From Verrucomicrobiota bacterium (GTDB taxonomy: Bacteria > Verrucomicrobiota > Verrucomicrobiia > Opitutales > Opitutaceae): 32,463 nt of DNA. Location: contig JAEYYL010000299.1 in assembly GCA_023430825.1 (NCBI GenBank), forward strand, positions 1 to 32,463, in the 5' to 3' direction. The notes beneath the pieces were generated by a model. The model did not search any database. It saw only the letters and a list, made by a program, of their open reading frames with translations, and had not been told where the DNA came from. Numbering within the stretch: position 1 is the first letter of the stretch; each line of letters begins with the position of its first letter. The position numbers and the translations under genes are program-made. Shown one piece after another: positions 1-8,700 of the stretch.

Positions 1-106
1 TCTTGCCCGCACCCGTTTCGCCCGTGACCGCCGTGAACCCCGCCTCGAAGTCCAGCGAGACTTCCTCGAGCAGTGCCAGGTTGCGGATGCGCAGCGATTG
101 AAGCAT
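1..106 (-). CDS. recN: DNA repair protein RecN, N-terminal fragment
   Basis: Only the first 35 codons lie in the window; the gene runs off the left edge. The reading starts MLQSLRIRNLALLEEVSLDF and reaches a Walker A beginning TGETGAGK at residues 28-35, which is the typical start of RecN, the SMC-like ATPase that acts at DNA double-strand breaks. The ATG at 106-104 is the only start in this frame giving the family N-terminus; a nearby ATG at 113-111 is out of frame. No clear Shine-Dalgarno sequence precedes it. The identification rests on a short but very characteristic peptide. Other SMC/RecF-like ATPases share the Walker A, but the preceding peptide with the N-L-A-L-L-E pattern is RecN-like. 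Confidence 0.85.
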   Translation of the reverse strand, partial: MLQSLRIRNLALLEEVSLDFEAGFTAVTGETGAGK

Positions 107-428
107 CGCCCATGGAGGCACGAAAACCCGCCGGCTTTCAAGTGGCGTTCTGCCGGATTTTTCCGCGCTCGTGCTCCCGTCCCCCGCATCCCCCGCTCCG
201 TCGGCACGCGGGCTGTCGGCGTTCCATGATCGCCGGGTAACGGTTCGTGGTCGCGCGGGAAGCCCGCGAGCCCCCGTATCTCCTCAGCTCTGGCCATCGC
301 GGCCCTTGCGTCACGAATCTCATTCGCCGCCCAATGTAATTTCTGGGAATAAATTGGTGTTACTTGGCCCGTTGGCGCGTTTCCGGTTGTCGGCCTCGCC
401 GAGCGGATCTCAGGTGCGGGAACTCCTT
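107..428. other. Intergenic region between divergent recN and the GH-like gene
   Basis: About 320 bases with no convincing gene. The reading frame of the downstream gene stays open back to 171, but that segment is Ser/Pro/Arg-rich and reads like non-coding GC-rich DNA. An AT-rich island at 331-364 stands out and contains small inverted arms (CCAAT at 331-335 with ATTGG at 353-357; AATTT at 338-342 with AAATT at 351-355). It could hold the promoter or an operator for the downstream gene. No defined promoter can be assigned by eye. Confidence 0.4.
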
Positions 429-2765
429 ATGCCCCCCCGCCCCTCACCCCTCACACTCGTTTCCGTTCATCACGCCCCGAGCGCCACGCCGGCCGAAATC
501 ACCGCCGCCCAGGAGCTCGCCAAGCTCACGGGCGCCCGCGTCGATCGGGCATCCGCTCAGAACACCGGCGTCGCCGTCGGCCTCGCCTCGCGTAACAACC
601 TCCCCGCCGGCCTGCCCTCCAACGCGAAGGACGCGCCCGCCTGGATGTGGCTGCGCATCGCCGACAACGGCACCGGTGAAATCCTCGCCACGCACGGCTC
701 TTTTCTCTTCGCCGCCATTCGCCTGCTCGCCACCGCGCCCGCCGATTTCACCCGCGAGAAACTCGCCGCCGGCCTCTGGTTGCCCGCGACCTTCGGCTGG
801 CATCGCCCGCTCTTCGACGCCTGCCTCACGCAATACTGGCGCAGCGCCCGCAAGTTCGACCCTGAGCGCTATCTCGCCTCGCTCGCCGAAGCCGGCTTCA
901 CCCATTGCGAGGTCAACGGCCTGCAAGCGCACATGCCGATGGAGGACTTCGTCGCGCACGAATACTATCCGCAGTTCTACACCTACTGCGCGGGCTTCAA
1001 CCACTTCGTCGACACCGAGCTCACCAAGGGCACTTGGCCCGCGCACTACCTCGACGCCAACCTCAACAACCTCGTCCACCTCGCCAATCTCGGCCGCCGC
1101 TACGGCCTGAAACCCGGCCTGTGCATGTTCGAGCCCCGCTCGCTGCCGGAGCGTTTCTTCGCGAAATATCCCACGCTCCGCGGCGCCCGCATCGACCATC
1201 CCTTCCGCTCGCGCCTGCCCCGCTACACGCTCGCGCAGGATCACCCGATCACGAAGCGTCACTACCGCGAGGCGCTCCAAAAAATCATGCGCTCCGTGCC
1301 GGATCTCAGCTACATGTCCGTCTGGACCAACGACAGCGGCTCCGGCTTCGAACACACCTCGTCCCTCTACGTCGGCCGCAACGGCGGCCCTTACATGATT
1401 CGCGAGTGGCGCAATCACGACAAAATCGCCCAGGCCGCCGGCGAGAGCATCGTGCGCTATCTGAAAAACCTCCAGACCGCCGCCGCCGAGATCAACCCCG
1501 ACTTCGACGTCATCCTCCGCCTCGAGCCGTTCAAGGTCGAACAGGACCACATCAAGGCGGGCATGGGTCCGCACATCACCTGGGAAGGCCCGTCGCTCAT
1601 GGTGCGCGGTTACCATGTCCCGTATTCACATCCTCGATACCCGGAGAACCAGGCCGTCGCCGGCAGCATTTTCCACACGACCATGGATCAGGCCGGCGAA
1701 AAGGACGCGCTCGCCGCCTCGCGCAAGGTCGGCGCCGAACCCGCGCTCACCTACGCGCTCACCGGCGCGCAAAACCACGAGCCGCTGCTCGGCCTGCCGT
1801 TCCCGCGCTCCGTTCACCAGAAACTCATGGCCGTCCGCGACACCGGCATCACGCGCATCAGCGCGATGGGCGGCCTCGCCAACTCCCCGCAGGCGCCCTA
1901 CTGGCCGAACCCCGTCGCCGTCCGCGCCGCGCAGTTCTTCCCCGGCAAACCGATCGACGAGGTCCTCCTCGATTACGCCACGACGCTCGTCGGTTCCGAA
2001 CACGCCGCCGCGCTTTCCACGGCCTGGAAGGACTTCGAGGAAGCCCTCCTCTGGCAACCGCTCGTCGGCCTCTACTGCGCCTTCGGCTTCTGCTGGCAGC
2101 GCACCTGGGACCGTCCATTTGTGCCGAATCCCGAAGCCGTGCCCGCCGCCGAGCGCGAATACTATGAGCGCCACGGTTGCTATCAGCACAACAACCCCGG
2201 CCTCATCGATCTCGGTAAAGACGTGCTGTTCGACCTCATCACGCAGCAGTCCGGCGCGAAAATGGCCGCCGACATGGACCACAACGTCCTCGCCCGGCTC
2301 CGTCCGCTCATCCAGCACCTCGACCAACTCGCACGCTCGGCCACCGGCGAAGCGGCGAAGGTCTTCACCGATCTCCGCGACCGCGTGCGCGCCTACTTCC
2401 ACTGGGTATCCAGCCTCCGCAGCGTCTGCGCGTGGTGCGAAAACGTTTACGCCTACCTCGGCGCGACCGACGACGCCACTCGCGCCGCCAGCGAGACAAA
2501 GCTCCAGGCCGCGATCGACTTCGAGCTCGCCAACATCCGCGGTCTCATCGAACTGCTCGAAACCACGCAGTCCGAGGTCCTCGTGGTCTCCGGCATCGGC
2601 GAGACGACCTTCCTCTACGGCGAGAATCTCGTCGATCACCTGAGAACGAAGATCCGGCTCACCGAAAAATATCGCCATCACAAGCCGCACATCGATCCCG
2701 ACATCTTCTGGCGCCCGCTCCCCGGCACCACGTGGCCCGAAGGCTGGGCCGCAACCACGTCGTAA
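429..2765 (+). CDS. Putative glycoside-hydrolase-like TIM-barrel protein
   Basis: A 778-residue protein starting at the ATG at 429. Upstream in-frame codons have non-coding composition, so the longer start at 171 is not used here. There is no signal peptide, suggesting a cytoplasmic protein. Residues of about 5-105 resemble the small alpha/beta domain found before the barrel in alpha-glucuronidases and GH20-type enzymes (helix EITAAQELAKLTG, then a glycine-rich closing helix). From about residue 120 there is a long region rich in Trp, His, Tyr and Asp compatible with a TIM barrel, including WTNDSGSGFEH and LRLEPFKVE, followed by a helical C-terminal region. The substrate cannot be told and I cannot name a CAZy family with confidence. 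Catalytic acids could be in the NDSG or RLEPF segments, which is inference. It stands alone, with divergent recN upstream and the convergent EEP-family gene downstream. Confidence 0.6.
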   Translation: MPPRPSPLTLVSVHHAPSATPAEITAAQELAKLTGARVDRASAQNTGVAVGLASRNNLPAGLPSNAKDAPAWMWLRIADNGTGEILATHGSFLFAAIRLLATAPADFTREKLAAGLWLPATFGWHRPLFDACLTQYWRSARKFDPERYLASLAEAGFTHCEVNGLQAHMPMEDFVAHEYYPQFYTYCAGFNHFVDTELTKGTWPAHYLDANLNNLVHLANLGRRYGLKPGLCMFEPRSLPERFFAKYPTLRGARIDHPFRSRLPRYTLAQDHPITKRHYREALQKIMRSVPDLSYMSVWTNDSGSGFEHTSSLYVGRNGGPYMIREWRNHDKIAQAAGESIVRYLKNLQTAAAEINPDFDVILRLEPFKVEQDHIKAGMGPHITWEGPSLMVRGYHVPYSHPRYPENQAVAGSIFHTTMDQAGEKDALAASRKVGAEPALTYALTGAQNHEPLLGLPFPRSVHQKLMAVRDTGITRISAMGGLANSPQAPYWPNPVAVRAAQFFPGKPIDEVLLDYATTLVGSEHAAALSTAWKDFEEALLWQPLVGLYCAFGFCWQRTWDRPFVPNPEAVPAAEREYYERHGCYQHNNPGLIDLGKDVLFDLITQQSGAKMAADMDHNVLARLRPLIQHLDQLARSATGEAAKVFTDLRDRVRAYFHWVSSLRSVCAWCENVYAYLGATDDATRAASETKLQAAIDFELANIRGLIELLETTQSEVLVVSGIGETTFLYGENLVDHLRTKIRLTEKYRHHKPHIDPDIFWRPLPGTTWPEGWAATTS

Positions 2766-2794
2766 ACGATCCGGAGCAGCGCTCCCCCTTCCAC

Positions 2795-2908
2795 CCACCT
2801 GGAGGGCCAGGCTCCGCGCGGCCGTTGTCATGGCCGGGTTTCGCCCTCCACCCGCCCTGGAGGGCCAAGCTCCGCACGGCCTCCATGCGTGGCCTTCGTG
2901 CGCCCTCA
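2795..2908. repeat. Two tandem copies of a palindromic intergenic repeat
   Basis: Two related units of about 55 bases with a 58-base period. Each carries CCTGGAGGGCCA (starting at 2798 and 2856), then GCTCCGC and CGGCC. The first copy is closed by an inverted arm: GGAGGGC at 2801-2807 pairs with GCCCTCC at 2843-2849. It lies between convergent genes, so it could act as a bidirectional terminator or be a REP-like element. No protein-coding content is seen. Confidence 0.6.
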
Positions 2909-2971
2909 CCGTTCCCTCCGTTACCTCCGGTAAAAACGAGAGATTCAGGCGATCGCCCGCCAGCCCCTCCC

Positions 2972-3745
2972 CTACGGCAGCGTGAAATCCACCACCACCG
3001 GCCGGTGATCCGACAGATAACACCGCACGATTTCGCAATGCGCCACGCTGCAGGCCGACGGCAGAAACACGAAGTCGAGCAGCCGCCCCGGCCACGGCGA
3101 GGGGAACGTCCGCCCCTTCGCCGGATGCAGCACGTATTCGCCGTAGTCGGACAAATGACTGAGCAGCGCCGCCGTCGCATCCGCGCTCGTGCCCGGGTTG
3201 TTGAGATCGCCGCACACGATCGCCGGCATGTGCCACCGCGCGCGCGTGTGCCGCTGCTTTTCCGTCAGCCAGGCGAGCAGCCGCCCGATCTGCCGGATGC
3301 GATGCTCGCGCGAACTGAAATGCAGGTGAAGGTTCACCACCGGCACCACCCGTCCGCCGACATCGATCTCCGCAAACAAAAAGCCTTTTTCGCCGACGCT
3401 CCGCTGTCCGAACACGACCGTCTCCGTGCCGACGATCGGATGCCGCGACAGCAGCGCGTTGCCGTAATTGAGATTGAGCAGACCTGCTCGCCGATTATGC
3501 ACGCCGAGCGCCGCATGGGTGAATCCGGCATGGAGCCGCAAGTATTCGAGATGGTCGAAATTGCCCGCCCAGAGCGAACGCTCGTCGACCTCCTGCAGCG
3601 CGACGATGTCAGGGTTCAGTTCGCCGATCAGCTTGGCGATCTTGCGCAGATTGGCCCGCAGTTTCTGGGCGGAGGTAAATCCCTGGATCGGGGCGAGCCC
3701 GCGGGCGTGCGCGATGTTGAACGTGACCAGACGCAAACGGGACAT
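2972..3745 (-). CDS. Endonuclease/exonuclease/phosphatase (EEP) family protein
   Basis: A 257-residue metal-dependent phosphodiesterase of the EEP fold. The start at 3745 begins MSRLRLVTFNIAHARG, the usual first strand of the family with the metal-site Asn in TFN. The other family motifs follow in order: LQEVDE (metal-binding Glu), NLHLHF (catalytic His), GDLNNPG (Asp/Asn pair) and LSDHRPV (C-terminal Asp-His). The length fits single-domain EEP proteins. No signal peptide is evident, so it is probably cytoplasmic. The substrate could be DNA, RNA, a phosphoinositide-like compound or another phosphodiester; sequence alone does not decide. A longer open frame exists to 3838 but lacks family similarity. 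No clear ribosome-binding site precedes the chosen start. Confidence 0.88.
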   Translation of the reverse strand: MSRLRLVTFNIAHARGLAPIQGFTSAQKLRANLRKIAKLIGELNPDIVALQEVDERSLWAGNFDHLEYLRLHAGFTHAALGVHNRRAGLLNLNYGNALLSRHPIVGTETVVFGQRSVGEKGFLFAEIDVGGRVVPVVNLHLHFSSREHRIRQIGRLLAWLTEKQRHTRARWHMPAIVCGDLNNPGTSADATAALLSHLSDYGEYVLHPAKGRTFPSPWPGRLLDFVFLPSACSVAHCEIVRCYLSDHRPVVVDFTLP

Positions 3746-3908
3746 GAGCGAACGGAAATCTGAAACAAGACCCCCTCGACGCAACGGCAAAGCCCCTTTC
3801 TTTCCCGGCTGACCCGCGCTCCGCCTCGACGGGCGCAAGCCCGCTCTCGCGCCGGAGGAACCTCCGCACGCTTGTTGATATCACTGTCCCTTTCGCGGAA
3901 GCGCCGCG

Positions 3909-4274
3909 CTACGGCCGAGCCGGAGCGGACCGCGGAGAGGTGAAATGCGGCGGCAGGCTCGCGCCCGGCAAATAGCCCTTTGCCAACTTGCGCAGCCGGC
4001 GGGTCGAAAGCCGGAGACCAAGACGCCGCCGCAGCCAATGCCCGTTCGCAGGGTCTCGGAGATAGCTGTCGAGTTCATCGACGAGCGCTCTCATCGAGCG
4101 CGCCTGCGCGCAGCCCGAAATTAGATCCCGGTCGGGCGCAAAGTGGGTGCTAATCAAGAAAAACGGCGCCAGCGGGACCGCATGCAGGTGCAGCGATTGC
4201 CAGAAAACCTGGCGCCGAAACTCCACCGCATCGCAACGATGGCGCTCCATAAAAGCCTGCTCGAATGTCTTCAT
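3909..4274 (-). CDS. Small conserved-looking hypothetical protein
   Basis: A 121-residue basic protein reading MKTFEQAFMERHRCDAVEFR. It has a composition unlike a shadow frame: an acidic/aromatic N-terminal half with Trp and Phe (EFRRQVFWQSLH), a middle with DELDSYLRDPANGHWLRRRL, and a basic C-terminus. A further in-frame ATG lies at 4292, four bases past the stop of the gene upstream, so the two are probably co-translated. I chose 4274 because the sequence from there reads as a regular domain start. I do not recognise a family. The Arg-rich helical second half could bind nucleic acid or a partner protein, but that is speculation. Confidence 0.55.
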   Translation of the reverse strand: MKTFEQAFMERHRCDAVEFRRQVFWQSLHLHAVPLAPFFLISTHFAPDRDLISGCAQARSMRALVDELDSYLRDPANGHWLRRRLGLRLSTRRLRKLAKGYLPGASLPPHFTSPRSAPARP

Positions 4275-4295
4275 CCCAGCGGTTGCGAGCATTAC

Positions 4296-4484
4296 TCACA
4301 CCAAACAGCGGCCGCATGCGTCAACGCGGGTCGCCCACACCTCCGATTCCGCTTCAGCCCAAAAGTCCCGACCAGCCGGATCGCTATTGCTGGTGCGCTT
4401 CAACTCATCGGCACGTTTCGCCACACTCAGTTGAACCTGCGTCAACTCGTCGAGCAGGGTAAGGGAAGTTTCGGCGGCGTGCAT
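4296..4484 (-). CDS. Small DUF2934-like hypothetical protein
   Basis: A 62-residue protein beginning MHAAETSLTLLDELTQVQL. Residues of about 20-50 (the A-x-R-A-x-E-L pattern, then a charged turn and FWAEAESEVW) resemble the DUF2934 pattern of a short helix followed by a W-x-x-AE-x-E helix. The match is by eye and partial. It is immediately upstream of the 3909-4274 gene, whose longest possible start is four bases past this stop, suggesting one short transcript. The sequence before the ATG (ACCTCCTCACCAAG) has no Shine-Dalgarno on the coding strand. Function unknown. Confidence 0.45.
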   Translation of the reverse strand: MHAAETSLTLLDELTQVQLSVAKRADELKRTSNSDPAGRDFWAEAESEVWATRVDACGRCLV

Positions 4485-4667
4485 CTTGGTGAGGAGGTGC
4501 GTGAATAAATTTCCCTCGCGCCTCGTCGCACTTCAACTGCGCCAGTGTTACATCTCCGCGTCCTCAGGTTCGAGGCCGGTTGGCGACGACATCCTCTCCC
4601 CCCCTGAAATCCTCAACTCCGGCCTTCTCCCTCGCGCACCACGGTGATGAGGCAATTCTTCACGAGC

Positions 4668-4716
4668 TTGATCTGCATCAAAGCCCCGGATGCGGCCGGA
4701 AGGTATGCTGGCACCT
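4668..4716 (+). promoter_or_regulatory. FNR/Dnr-type box and -10 element upstream of azurin-like gene
   Basis: TTGATCTGCATCAA at 4668-4681 is a perfect TTGAT-N4-ATCAA palindrome, the consensus bound by FNR, Anr and Dnr/Nnr-type regulators. TATGCT at 4704-4709 is exactly where the -10 hexamer of a class II FNR promoter would fall if the box centre (4674.5) sat at -41.5, giving a start near 4716. That puts transcription start only about six bases before the ATG at 4722, so the mRNA may be nearly leaderless. Confidence 0.75.
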
Positions 4717-4721
4717 CATCC

Positions 4722-5252
4722 ATGAAGACCAACGCACGACTCATACTTGGCATCACCCTCATAGCTGCGTTTGCGTTCAGCGGCTGCGGCAAATCGGACT
4801 CCACGGTCCCAGCCAAGAGCGCCGCCTCCGAGACAACTGCAGCTTCCGGAACCGCGCCCTCCGGAGCGGCTGGCCGCGTGATCGAAATCACCGCAAATGA
4901 CACGATGAAGTTCAGCGTCACCGAAATTCGCGCGAAACCAGGCGAGGCCCTGGCCGTGACGCTTGTCAACCGCGGCACGATGCCGAAATCGTCGATGGGC
5001 CACAACTGGGTGCTCCTCGCGGCTGGCATCGATCTCGATGCTTTCACCAACGCTACGGTGATGGCAGCCACGACCGACTACATCCCTGCGAGCTACAAAG
5101 AGCAGATCATCGCTTCGACCAAGCTCCTCGGGCCTAAAGAAAAGGACACGATCGAGTTTAACGCCCCGACCAAGCCTGGCCGCTATCCGTTCGTTTGCTC
5201 GTTCCCCGGTCACACGCAGATCGGCATGAAGGGCGATCTGATCGTCGAGTAA
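4722..5252 (+). CDS. Azurin/auracyanin-like type 1 copper lipoprotein
   Basis: A 176-residue small blue copper protein that would carry electrons outside the cytoplasm. The N-terminus is a lipoprotein signal (MKTNAR, hydrophobic core, then FSGC with lipidated Cys23), followed by an Ala/Ser/Thr-rich tether and a cupredoxin domain from about residue 52. The copper ligands are visible: His94 in MGHNW, then Cys159, His164 and Met169 in FVCSFPGHTQIGMKG. The five-residue spacing from His164 to Met169 is like auracyanin rather than Pseudomonas azurin, which has four. The ATG at 4722 is chosen over an upstream in-frame ATG at 4644 because the signal peptide starts there and a perfect FNR-type box lies 41 bases upstream. 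A likely role is donating or accepting electrons in anaerobic or NO-linked respiration, possibly with the cytochrome encoded from 9287. Confidence 0.93.
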   Translation: MKTNARLILGITLIAAFAFSGCGKSDSTVPAKSAASETTAASGTAPSGAAGRVIEITANDTMKFSVTEIRAKPGEALAVTLVNRGTMPKSSMGHNWVLLAAGIDLDAFTNATVMAATTDYIPASYKEQIIASTKLLGPKEKDTIEFNAPTKPGRYPFVCSFPGHTQIGMKGDLIVE

Positions 5253-5741
5253 GCCACCCAAGCTTCGCAACTTTCTCGCGGTCGACCGGACCACGGGTGG
5301 TGGCTCGGGCCGACTGCGAACTCCGAACGAAGCACGTTCGTCCGCGATGCCCGCAGAGCATGCAGCGCGGCCGCGAGGGACTAATTAAGCGCGCATCGAT
5401 CCGCCCGCGTCCGACGCAGATCGCGGCCTGGGCTCAGGACGTAGGACTTACACCGGAGCCGAGTCGGTTGCTGCCTCCGTGGCATTTCGGGCTGGTGCTT
5501 CGTCGGCGAATTTCGCCGCGTCGATGATCCAGGCGGTTGCGGCATGAACACGCCCTCACGAGCGCTTTTGTGACGTGCGGCAGCGCCAGGAACCCAGTTG
5601 GTGCCAAGACTCGACGAGCCGCCATTCGAACCACGCCTCGCCACTGTATTCTTCTTGTAGCGACCTTATCTCGTCGACGATGCGCGCCGTCGGTCCCGGC
5701 TTCATCTCTTCGCTCTCCCGCTCGAGTAAGGGACGGATCTC
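5253..5741. other. Gap between azurin-like gene and convergent TPR/ASPIC gene
   Basis: About 490 bases with no firmly supported gene. The open frames here are mostly Arg/Pro/Ser-rich shadows. One short minus-strand frame (5556-5705) has more natural composition and is listed separately. AGCCACC (5252-5258) and GGTGGCT (5299-5305) could pair, but the loop is long and there is no T-run, so I do not call a terminator. Confidence 0.4.
5556..5705 (-). CDS. Possible 49-residue hypothetical ORF or gene remnant
   Basis: This short frame starts at ATG 5705 and reads MKPGPTARIVDEIRSLQEEY, then SGEAWFEWRLVESWHQLGSW. Its mix of acidic, aromatic and aliphatic residues looks protein-like, unlike the neighbouring frames. 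GGGAG lies about 11 bases upstream of the ATG. The frame stays open for another 12 codons upstream with similar composition, so it could also be the tail of a decayed larger gene. It sits 36 bases downstream of the TPR/ASPIC gene on the same strand. No family is recognised. Confidence 0.3.
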   Translation of the reverse strand: MKPGPTARIVDEIRSLQEEYSGEAWFEWRLVESWHQLGSWRCRTSQKRS

Positions 5742-8700
5742 TCAGCGGCTCGAAGCATTCGCCACGGCGGCGGGCGTGTCGCGCGCGTTCCCGGGAGCGA
5801 AGCGCTGACGCGGCACCCAGCGTGTGTTGTAGCGCTGGACCCAATCCGGGCGCGTGAGATCGCCGTCGGCGGGTTCAGCCGCGACCGGCTGCCCGGGTAG
5901 CGGCTCCACCGTGGCACCCAGCACGGTGTTGTTGTTCTCTTCCTTGTCCCAGCCGATGGCAGAGAGGAAGAACGTGCGCGTATGCCCTGCCGGAACAGGC
6001 GGGAAGGCGTCCGCATCGCATGCGAGTTCCAACGCGTCGCCGCCGTTCAGCACGGCCAGCATCCCGTCGGAGGCGGCGACGAGTTCGCGCGTATCGCCGT
6101 AGCGCGTGCACCAGCCTTCGAGCGTCGTATGCCACGGCGGCTGCTGCATGACGTCATCGAACACCGGGACGCGGGTGTGGCCATCGACTCCGGTCACGAT
6201 GCGCGAGAATCCGCGCCACTGCAGGTCTGCGCTCGCGAACGGCCGCGCATGTTGGCGCGCATCCGGCAGCTCACGGTGCCGGAACAGCGCCACGCGGTCC
6301 CAGTAAATCTCGAAGGACGTCGTGAGCCGGAGCCGCTTCGTGCCGGCCGGCAGCTTTCCCGTGAGGTCGGCGACCATGGTCTTGGCGCGCCCGTCCGGGA
6401 TGCCGAGGTTGACGGCCACCGGCTGCCAGCCGCCGTCGGGCGTTTCCGCCTCGAGCGTGGGCCAGATCAGACTGGCGGTGTCCGTTTGCGACAGCGCGAT
6501 ATTCGTGCTGGCGGTGCCGAACTCCAGCAGGCCTGTCACCGCAATCGTCAACGGTCCCGCCGTCGGAATGTCGCCGAAATCAAAGGTGCATGTGTGTGGC
6601 CGGCACACCCCGTGCAAGGGCGGCGGCAGGATCTCGTCAGGCAACGCGTAGCGGCCGTCAATCCGCGCCAGTTCGACGGTGACATCGCGGCCGGTCGTGT
6701 CGCGCGCCGAGCGCAGCGGGAGCGGATCGCCGACCACCCAGAGCGCTGAAGGCGTCACCGGTGGAGGCATGAAACTGTCAGTCGGATGCACCTCGCGATC
6801 GCTGGGATGATCCACCGCCACGAGTTCGAGCGCGTCGAAATAATCCACCTCACGGAGTTCGCTGGTAAGGGTAATGACATAACGTCCGTCCCGCGGCCGG
6901 AACTCCGACACATCTCCGATCCGCACGAGTTCGACTGGGTCGGGCGGCCACGTGACATCACGCGTCAGGGCCAGACCGAGCGCTCCCGAACCTAGGAAAT
7001 CGGTGACGAACCGAAACCGTTCGCCATCCCAGGCGAAAAGATAAGGGCACGAGCCGGTCACGATCATGCTCGCGCGTTGCACGGTCACGGGACCGTCGGC
7101 GGTCGCGGGCTCGATGAGGTTGTCCACCGTGCCGTCGGGCCATACCACCTGCACGGAATCGAGGTGGTCCAGCCCACGCAGGCCGAGTTCGAGCGGCTGT
7201 TCGCGCGAGACCATGCGGCTGACCACCGTGCCCGCGGCGCGCAGCGCGATCGTGGCACCGATACCGCCGTGGTTGGCCATCGCGAGGGTATTGAGCCGCA
7301 GCTTCAACTGCCGTTGGACGTGTCCGCCCTCGTTGCGCAGCAGAGCGATGCCGCCGTCCGCAGCCACGAGCACAAGATCGCTGTCGCTGTCGCCATCGGC
7401 GTCGATGGACTGCAGATCACTCACTCGCGCGAAGTCACGGGCGGTCAATCCGAGATCGCCCGTGACTTCGCGCCACACACGGCCGGCGGCCGGGTCGGCT
7501 TCGTTGCGCCAGACGCGCACCGGGCCCCCCGCCGCATCAACGGGCGAGAGGCCGGCGAGCACAAGGTCGAGCCAGCCGTCGTTGTCGTGGTCCGTGAAGG
7601 CCGCCGCCGTGGGCGTGAAATCCGGATGGGCGATCTCGCCCATTCTGGCCGACGCACCCAAGCGAAGCAAAGTGCGACCAGCGCCGATCAAGGCGACATC
7701 GGGACGGCCATCGTTGTCCACGTCGTCGAGGAGGACGCGGTCCGCGGCCGGCCAGGGACCCGGCGGCTGCGGCATAGGCCGGAACAGGCCGGCGCGCTGA
7801 TTTTCGTGAATTTGCGTGTCATCGCCACGCGCGGCGACGAGTTCCACGGCGCCGTTGCCATCAAGGTCAGCCATGGCCAGAGAACGCCCGCCGCCAGCCA
7901 GTCCCGCCGCGTCCGCAGCTCGCTCGAAGCGGCCGTCGCCCCGATTTTGCCAAAGCACGAGTTCCGCGTCGCGGGCGACGACGAAGTCGAGATCGCCATC
8001 GTGTTCGTAATCGAGCCAGAGCGCATCGCGTCCGCCGGTGGCGCCGGCCAGTCCCGCGCGCTCGGTGACGTCCACGAGGGTCGCGGCATCCGTGCGCGCG
8101 AACAGCCGCAGACCGGAGGCGCCAACCGCCAGCACGTCGGAGAAACGCGGAAGGTCGGGTTTAAGCCGATCCTCGCTCGCGATGGAGTCATGATAATGCC
8201 CGGCCCGCAGGAACGGGGCATCGCCCAAGTCAGCGCACGCGACCATGCTTTCAGCCAAGTGGAGTTCGCCGGCGGAGGTGAAACTCGCCAGGTGCAGGTG
8301 CCCGTCGCGGGACAATGCGACAAACGTATAGTGGCCGACCGGGTCCAGCGCGAGGGGCGCGAGGGCTGCGACCTCGGACTTGTCGAACACTTGGATGGCA
8401 TACTGCACCGGTAGCGGCGCGGCTGCCGGCATGTCGCGTGGTTCAGGGCGCGGCGGCTCCGCGCGAGTGTGCGCGCAGGCTTCGAGCAAAAGCGGCGAGA
8501 CCTCCGGATCGCCGAAGAGGTCGCGGAGCCGTTTGTAAGCGCGCAGTTCCTCGCGGTAGGTTTCCAGGTCGCGGCGGTTCCGTGCGTGCATCGCCAGCTC
8601 GAAGCGGGCGGCCGCATGCTGCGGATCCAGCCGAACCGTCTCTTGGTAATGAAGGAGGGCCTCGGCGGCTCGTTCAAGACGCTCGCACGCCTTCGCGAGT

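Noticed and set aside
444..1616. Long minus-strand open frame opposite the GH-like gene
   Set aside because: Its composition (Ala/Gly/Val/Glu/Arg-rich, no domains) is that of the antisense of a GC-rich gene. Similar antisense frames at 1626-3236, 11806-13242, 13278-14732 and 22593-23948 were rejected for the same reason.
2432..3763. Plus-strand open frame spanning the end of the GH-like gene and the EEP gene
   Set aside because: Arg/Pro/His-rich and crosses the intergenic repeats; the EEP motifs on the other strand are unmistakable.
5434..5844. 136-residue minus-strand open frame overlapping the end of the TPR/ASPIC gene
   Set aside because: Arg/Ser/Pro-rich and reads out of frame through the coding end of the longer gene.
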